A stretch of DNA of 17,809 bases. Origin: Candidatus Parcubacteria bacterium (GTDB lineage Bacteria; Patescibacteria; ABY1; UBA1558; GWA2-36-10). The notes under the pieces were generated by a model. The model did not search any database. It was not told the origin of the DNA and saw only the letters and a list, made by a program, of their open reading frames with translations. Positions 14,335 to 17,809 of the stretch are shown in pieces (position 1 is the stretch's first letter; the number at the start of each line of letters is the position of its first letter). Both the position numbers and the translations under genes were made by a program. The DNA lies in NCBI GenBank assembly GCA_018669975.1, contig JABHSK010000003.1, positions 1 to 17,809 on the forward strand, in the 5' to 3' direction.

Positions 14335-14352
14335 CTTGATATTTGCTATAAA
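14324..14352 (+). promoter_or_regulatory. Candidate promoter of gatC
   Basis: The -10 element TATAAA (14347-14352) is extended by TG (TGCTATAAA), with a weak -35 TTAAAA (14324-14329) at 17 bases. The start of transcription near 14359 would leave about 29 bases before the gatC ATG. The -35 overlaps the end of ligA. Confidence 0.45.
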
Positions 14353-14387
14353 TAGATATTTTAGTTAAAATTATCAAAAGAATCATT

Positions 14388-14678
14388 ATGAAATTAGATA
14401 AAAAAGAAGTAAAAAAATTAGCTGATCTAGCTAAGCTAGAACTTAGTGATAAAGAGCTTGGTACCTACCAAAAGCAATTGGGAGATATTTTGTCTTATGC
14501 AGACAAAATCAACAAGTTGGAGATTGATGATATTAGAGAGAGTCTAACAGGTGTTAGAGAGTCTGATGTGGTGCCACCTCGTCCAGATGTTGTGCAAAAA
14601 TCTGACCCTCAAGCAATTGAGCAGGCTAGTTTGAATAAAGATAACTATGTGAAAGCAGCTAATGTTTTTGAAAAATAA
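14388..14678 (+). CDS. gatC: Aspartyl/glutamyl-tRNA amidotransferase subunit C
   Basis: The 96-residue protein is the small stabilising subunit of the GatCAB amidotransferase, which converts Glu-tRNA(Gln) and/or Asp-tRNA(Asn) to the correctly charged tRNAs. The N-terminal helix LADLAKLELSDKEL and the pattern YQKQLGDILSYADKINKL are diagnostic. The RESDVV segment (about 57-62) corresponds to the usual RED-V element, and the end (NYVKAANVFEK) corresponds to the usual FKVP-V region. Length is normal. It lies nine bases before gatA. No gatB is in the window. The gap from ligA is 53 bases and carries a candidate promoter. Confidence 0.94.
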   Translation: MKLDKKEVKKLADLAKLELSDKELGTYQKQLGDILSYADKINKLEIDDIRESLTGVRESDVVPPRPDVVQKSDPQAIEQASLNKDNYVKAANVFEK

Positions 14679-14687
14679 TTTTTTAAA

Positions 14688-16106
14688 ATGGATTTAGATA
14701 AACTTACAATCGATAGTATTCAAACTGGATTACGTCAAGGTGAATTTTCTAGTCAGGAATTAACTAAGGAGTATTTGAGTAGGGCAAAGTCAGATGATAC
14801 AAACTCTTTTATTTCTATCAATGATCAGGCTTTAGCAGAGGCTGAGCAGGCTGATAAAGTTTTAGCCGAAGGCAATGGTACAGCCTTAACAGGGATACCG
14901 CTGGCTGTTAAAGATATTTTGTTAGTTAAAGGATTGGTAGCTACTGGAGGATCTAAGATATTAGAAAATTATGTAGCCACCTATACAGCTACAGCTGTGC
15001 AAAAACTCAAAGATGCCGGTATGGTAATAGTTGGTAAGACAAATTGCGACGAGTTTGCCATGGGCACCTCTAATGAAAACTCAGCTTTTGGTCCTGTGCT
15101 TAATCCTCATGATAAAACTAGAGTTCCCGGAGGATCATCAGGGGGTTCAGCCGCCGCGGTAGCTGCAAATCTATGTCCAGTGTCTTTAGGTACAGACACA
15201 GGGGGTTCTATTAGACAACCAGCATCTTTTTGCGGTGTAGTAGGAGTTAAGCCTACCTATGGCCGAGTTTCTCGTTATGGCTCTATGGCCATGGCATCTT
15301 CTTTGGACCAAATAGGCCCAATGGGTAAAACAGTCAAGGATACAGCTTATTTGCTACAACATATGGCTGGTTTTGATAAGTATGATGCTACCAGTTCCAT
15401 GCAGACTGTGCCTGATTATGTAGCTGCTTTAGATAGGAATCCCAAAAAACTAAGACTAGGAGTTCCCAAAGAATATTTTAGTGACCACTTAGATAAAGAA
15501 ATCAAAGAAATAATACATGGTAAGATAGACGAGTTAGAAAAACAGGGTTTTGAGATTAAAGAAGTTAGCTTGCCTTATACTGATTATGCTTTAGCAGCTT
15601 ATTATTTGATTATGCCAGCGGAAGTTAGTTCTAATTTGGCTCGCTATGATGGCATCTTGTATGGCATGCGGGCTGATAAGAAATTATCTTTAGAACAATG
15701 GTATAAACAGGTCAGGAGTCATGGTTTTGGAGCTGAAGCTAAGCGCAGAATTATATTAGGCACTTTTGTATTATCAGCTGGATATTATGATGCTTATTAT
15801 AAGCAAGCACAGCGAGTTAGAACTTTAGTTAAGGCTGACTTTGCTAAAGCTTTTAAAGAAGTGGATGTTTTGTTGACGCCAGCTACACCAAGTACTGCTT
15901 TTGCTCTAGGAGAAAAAACACAGGATCCACTAGAAATGTATTTAGCAGATGTATTTACAGTTGCTGCTAATATTGCTGGAATTTGTGGTATGACATTACC
16001 CATTGGCAATGACAAGAAAAATCTACCAGTAGGGTTGCAGTTATTAGCTGAACCTTTTGCTGAAGAGAAACTGTTCAGCTTAGGAAATTTTATTGAAAAA
16101 TTATAA
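14688..16106 (+). CDS. gatA: Aspartyl/glutamyl-tRNA amidotransferase subunit A
   Basis: The 472-residue protein is the glutaminase subunit of GatCAB, which frees ammonia from glutamine and passes it to GatB. The amidase-signature triad is intact: Lys75 in PLAVKD, Ser150 in PGGSSGGS, and the nucleophile Ser174 in DTGGSIRQPA. Spacing equals that of the Staphylococcus aureus enzyme (79, 154, 178). The amidase signature continues through FCGVVGVKPTYGRVSRYG. The C-terminal part ends PVGLQLLAEPFAEEKLF and is slightly short compared with about 485 residues. No Shine-Dalgarno is present. The gatB gene does not follow; the next gene encodes a DsbA-like protein. Confidence 0.96.
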   Translation: MDLDKLTIDSIQTGLRQGEFSSQELTKEYLSRAKSDDTNSFISINDQALAEAEQADKVLAEGNGTALTGIPLAVKDILLVKGLVATGGSKILENYVATYTATAVQKLKDAGMVIVGKTNCDEFAMGTSNENSAFGPVLNPHDKTRVPGGSSGGSAAAVAANLCPVSLGTDTGGSIRQPASFCGVVGVKPTYGRVSRYGSMAMASSLDQIGPMGKTVKDTAYLLQHMAGFDKYDATSSMQTVPDYVAALDRNPKKLRLGVPKEYFSDHLDKEIKEIIHGKIDELEKQGFEIKEVSLPYTDYALAAYYLIMPAEVSSNLARYDGILYGMRADKKLSLEQWYKQVRSHGFGAEAKRRIILGTFVLSAGYYDAYYKQAQRVRTLVKADFAKAFKEVDVLLTPATPSTAFALGEKTQDPLEMYLADVFTVAANIAGICGMTLPIGNDKKNLPVGLQLLAEPFAEEKLFSLGNFIEKL

Positions 16107-16125
16107 TATTATTAATAGAAATAAA

Positions 16126-16896
16126 ATGGCTTTAAATAAAAAAATAAAGCGCAGGATGGCCGATTCACTAGCCAGTAGTTATTATAAATCATGGTTTAAA
16201 AGGTGGTGGGGGAAGGCACTACTTGTTTTAGTGATAATAACTATTATAGCCATTATATATTTTATTGGTTTGGTAACTACTCATTATAGTCATACTAATA
16301 AGGGCGATGTTTATAATGATGTGACTGGAGAGTGGATTAGCCCCGAAGAATTTATAGCCAATAGAAAGGTGGTTGGTGAATTATTAGCTGAAGATGATCC
16401 ATGGTTGGGTGATGAGGAGCCACTTATCTATATAGTTTCTTACGATTCTTTTGGCTGTCCATTTTGTAAAGAAGCAGAGGGAGATATAAGAAAAATATTA
16501 GAAGAGTTTGGTAGCGTGGTGCGTTTTATTGCTAAAGATTTTCCAACTGAAGGAACTCACCCAGGAGTTTTTGATGCGCATCTAGCAGCTGGTTGCGCTA
16601 ATGAACAAAATGCTTATTGGGAATATCGTGATATATTATACGAGAGACAAGCTGATTTTAAAGAATATGATCTCAAGGAGTGGGCCGATGAACTTGGTCT
16701 TAATCAGGCACAATTTAGAAAATGTTTTGATGAAGGAACATATAATAGTGAAATTAGGCAGGACTATGCCAATGGTGTGCAGGCTGGTATAGTGGGTACG
16801 CCTAGCTATATGGTAAATGGTACTTTAATACCAGGAAGAGTACCATATGAGACTTGGAAGCAAGTCCTAACTTATTTGATTCAACAAGAGCTATAA
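16126..16896 (+). CDS. Membrane-anchored DsbA/BdbD-like thiol-disulfide oxidoreductase
   Basis: The 256-residue protein has a basic, Trp-rich cytoplasmic start (1-30), one membrane anchor (about 31-50) and an exported thioredoxin fold of the DsbA type. The active site is CPFC (C111, C114) and the cis-proline lies in GTPSYMVNG (P226). A helical insert separates the two (about 150-215). A second cysteine pair, C157 and C200, may form a structural disulfide in the insert. The family introduces disulfides into exported proteins. Likely clients are the cysteine-bearing pilins in this window. ATG 16126 is chosen because an in-frame TTG at 16093 would overlap gatA and add a tail without support. Its stop TAA shares one base with the lgt start. 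No DsbB or VKOR partner is encoded here. Confidence 0.88.
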   Translation: MALNKKIKRRMADSLASSYYKSWFKRWWGKALLVLVIITIIAIIYFIGLVTTHYSHTNKGDVYNDVTGEWISPEEFIANRKVVGELLAEDDPWLGDEEPLIYIVSYDSFGCPFCKEAEGDIRKILEEFGSVVRFIAKDFPTEGTHPGVFDAHLAAGCANEQNAYWEYRDILYERQADFKEYDLKEWADELGLNQAQFRKCFDEGTYNSEIRQDYANGVQAGIVGTPSYMVNGTLIPGRVPYETWKQVLTYLIQQEL

Positions 16897-17705
16897 TGAA
16901 TTTTTTTTGGAATAATTATTTACCGGATCCAGTTATTTTTGAACTTGGGCCCGTGTCTATTCGTTGGTATGGATTACTTTTAGTGACAGCTATTGTAGTA
17001 GCAGCTTGGTATGTCCGACAGCAGCTACTAAAAAAATCTAAGTTGACCAGTCACCAGATAGAAGATTTGTTTTTTTATACAATTATATTAAGTTTGATAG
17101 GAGCTAGGTTTGGTCATGTAATATTTTTTAATTTTAGTTATTATTGGAATTATCCAGGTGAAATTATCCAAATTTGGAATGGAGGACTATCTATTCAGGG
17201 TGCTTTGCTTTTTGGTCTAATTACAGTTTTGGTTTGGAGCAAAAAATATAATTTAAGTTTTTGGAAGTTAGCAGATGTAATGGTGCCAGCTGTAGCCCTA
17301 GGTCAGGTAATAGGTAGATGGGGTAATTATTTTAATCAAGAATTATTTGGTAAACCAACTACTGGTTGGTGGGGTATACCAATTGAAGCTAGTAATAAGG
17401 TAGTTGGTTTTACTAAGGATACCTATTTTCAGCCAACATTTTTTTATGAATCTATTTTAAATTTTGTTTTGTTTTTTACCTTACATAAATTATTGCAGAA
17501 GAAATTAAAAACAGGCACAATAGTGCTATCTTATTTTGCTGGCTATGCTGTTATAAGAATTTTGATGGAATTTATTAGAATTGATGATACGCCTGTGGTT
17601 TGGGGGATTAGATTGCCACAGTTGATTAGTATGGCTATAATTTTGGCTGTTTTAGCGTCTATTTATATATTATATGCTAAACCCTTGCCAAAAACAAAGA
17701 AATAG
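16896..17705 (+). CDS. lgt: Prolipoprotein diacylglyceryl transferase Lgt
   Basis: The 269-residue polytopic membrane enzyme moves diacylglycerol from phosphatidylglycerol to the lipobox cysteine of prolipoproteins. The sequence shows the early motif IRWYGLLL (22-29), IGARFGHV (68-75), the Lgt signature GRWGNYFNQE (140-149, Arg141 equals E. coli Arg143) and EFIR near the C-terminus (Arg228, equivalent of Arg239). The histidine of E. coli H103 is replaced by Gln101 in GGLSIQGA; this position varies among Lgt proteins. About seven membrane helices are expected. The start is ATG 16896, overlapping the preceding TAA as TAATG. An in-frame upstream start at 16854 would overlap the DsbA-like gene by 43 bases and is not used. 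The C-terminus is basic (KPLPKTKK). Confidence 0.95.
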   Translation: MNFFWNNYLPDPVIFELGPVSIRWYGLLLVTAIVVAAWYVRQQLLKKSKLTSHQIEDLFFYTIILSLIGARFGHVIFFNFSYYWNYPGEIIQIWNGGLSIQGALLFGLITVLVWSKKYNLSFWKLADVMVPAVALGQVIGRWGNYFNQELFGKPTTGWWGIPIEASNKVVGFTKDTYFQPTFFYESILNFVLFFTLHKLLQKKLKTGTIVLSYFAGYAVIRILMEFIRIDDTPVVWGIRLPQLISMAIILAVLASIYILYAKPLPKTKK

Positions 17706-17713
17706 TGTATTAT
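17685..17713 (+). promoter_or_regulatory. Promoter of the tRNA-Asp gene
   Basis: TTGCCA (17685-17690) and TATTAT (17708-17713) each match the sigma70 consensus at five of six bases and are exactly 17 bases apart. The -35 lies inside the end of lgt. Transcription would begin near 17720, some 13 bases before the tRNA. Confidence 0.65.
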
Positions 17714-17732
17714 AGTTGTGTTCTAAAAATAC

Positions 17733-17809
17733 GGGGTCGTAGTTCAGTTGGTTAGAACGCCTGCCTGTCACGCAGGAGGTCGAGGGTTCGAGTCCCTTCG
17801 ATCCCGCCA
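17733..17809 (+). tRNA. tRNA-Asp (anticodon GTC)
   Basis: The 77-base tRNA is complete and encodes its CCA end at the last bases of the window. The acceptor stem pairs GGGGTCG with CGATCCC (one G-U), and the discriminator base is G73, as expected for Asp. The anticodon stem CCTGC/GCAGG encloses CTGTCAC, giving the anticodon GTC. The T arm GAGGG/CCCTT encloses TTCGAGT. It has its own promoter overlapping the 3' end of lgt. Confidence 0.98.

Noticed and set aside
16601..16792. Alternative + frame within the DsbA-like gene
   Set aside because: It is covered by the frame with the CPFC and cis-proline motifs and shows no features of its own.
1..17809. Insertion sequences, prophage or integrase near the tRNA
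   Set aside because: No transposase, integrase, terminal inverted repeat or target duplication was found. The tRNA lies at the edge, so the region beyond it cannot be judged.

Overview
The window looks like chromosomal DNA of a candidate-phyla-radiation bacterium (Patescibacteria, probably Parcubacteria-like). This is an inference from four things: the AT-rich base composition; the pilin N-termini followed by an LN-x-AR-x-K motif; the gene order PilN-PilO-(small membrane protein)-PilB-response regulator-PilT-like-PilC-pilins-PilD-minor pilins-LigA; and the near absence of Shine-Dalgarno sites. No secretin (PilQ) or PilP lipoprotein is visible, which fits a cell without a conventional outer membrane. 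TGA acts as a stop (two genes end in tandem TGA TGA), so the genetic code appears standard. All genes are on the + strand and no gap between genes exceeds 300 bases.

Layout. Positions 1-6528 hold the type IV pilus machine: a 5'-truncated PilN-like protein, PilO-like protein, a small unidentified membrane protein, the extension ATPase PilB, a single-domain response regulator, a PilT-family protein with degenerate ATPase motifs, and the platform protein PilC. Positions 6529-8512 hold three class-III-signal pilins with near-identical N-termini and unrelated heads, plus one pilin-like protein without a prepilin cleavage site. The first pilin has its own promoter, a structured leader, the only perfect Shine-Dalgarno of the window, and its own terminator, so it is the likely major pilin. 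Positions 8558-12317 hold the prepilin peptidase PilD and four minor pilins in GspH-I-J-K order, the likely tip/initiation complex. Positions 12322-14334 hold NAD+-dependent DNA ligase LigA, four bases behind the last minor pilin. Positions 14388-17705 hold GatC, GatA, a membrane-anchored DsbA-like thiol oxidoreductase and the lipoprotein diacylglyceryl transferase Lgt. A complete tRNA-Asp(GUC) ends exactly at the window edge.

How it fits together. PilN/PilO and the small protein form the inner alignment complex, PilB with PilC drives assembly, and PilD matures seven of the eight pilin-family proteins. All eight pilin-type proteins carry an even number of cysteines in the exported part (4, 6, 4, 2, 2, 8, 4, 4), which makes the nearby DsbA-like protein an obvious candidate for folding them. 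The most unusual point is the PilT-family protein: its Walker A lysine, Walker B glutamate, Asp-box aspartate and both His-box histidines are all replaced in an otherwise intact gene. It is therefore probably a pseudo-ATPase, placed directly after a response regulator.
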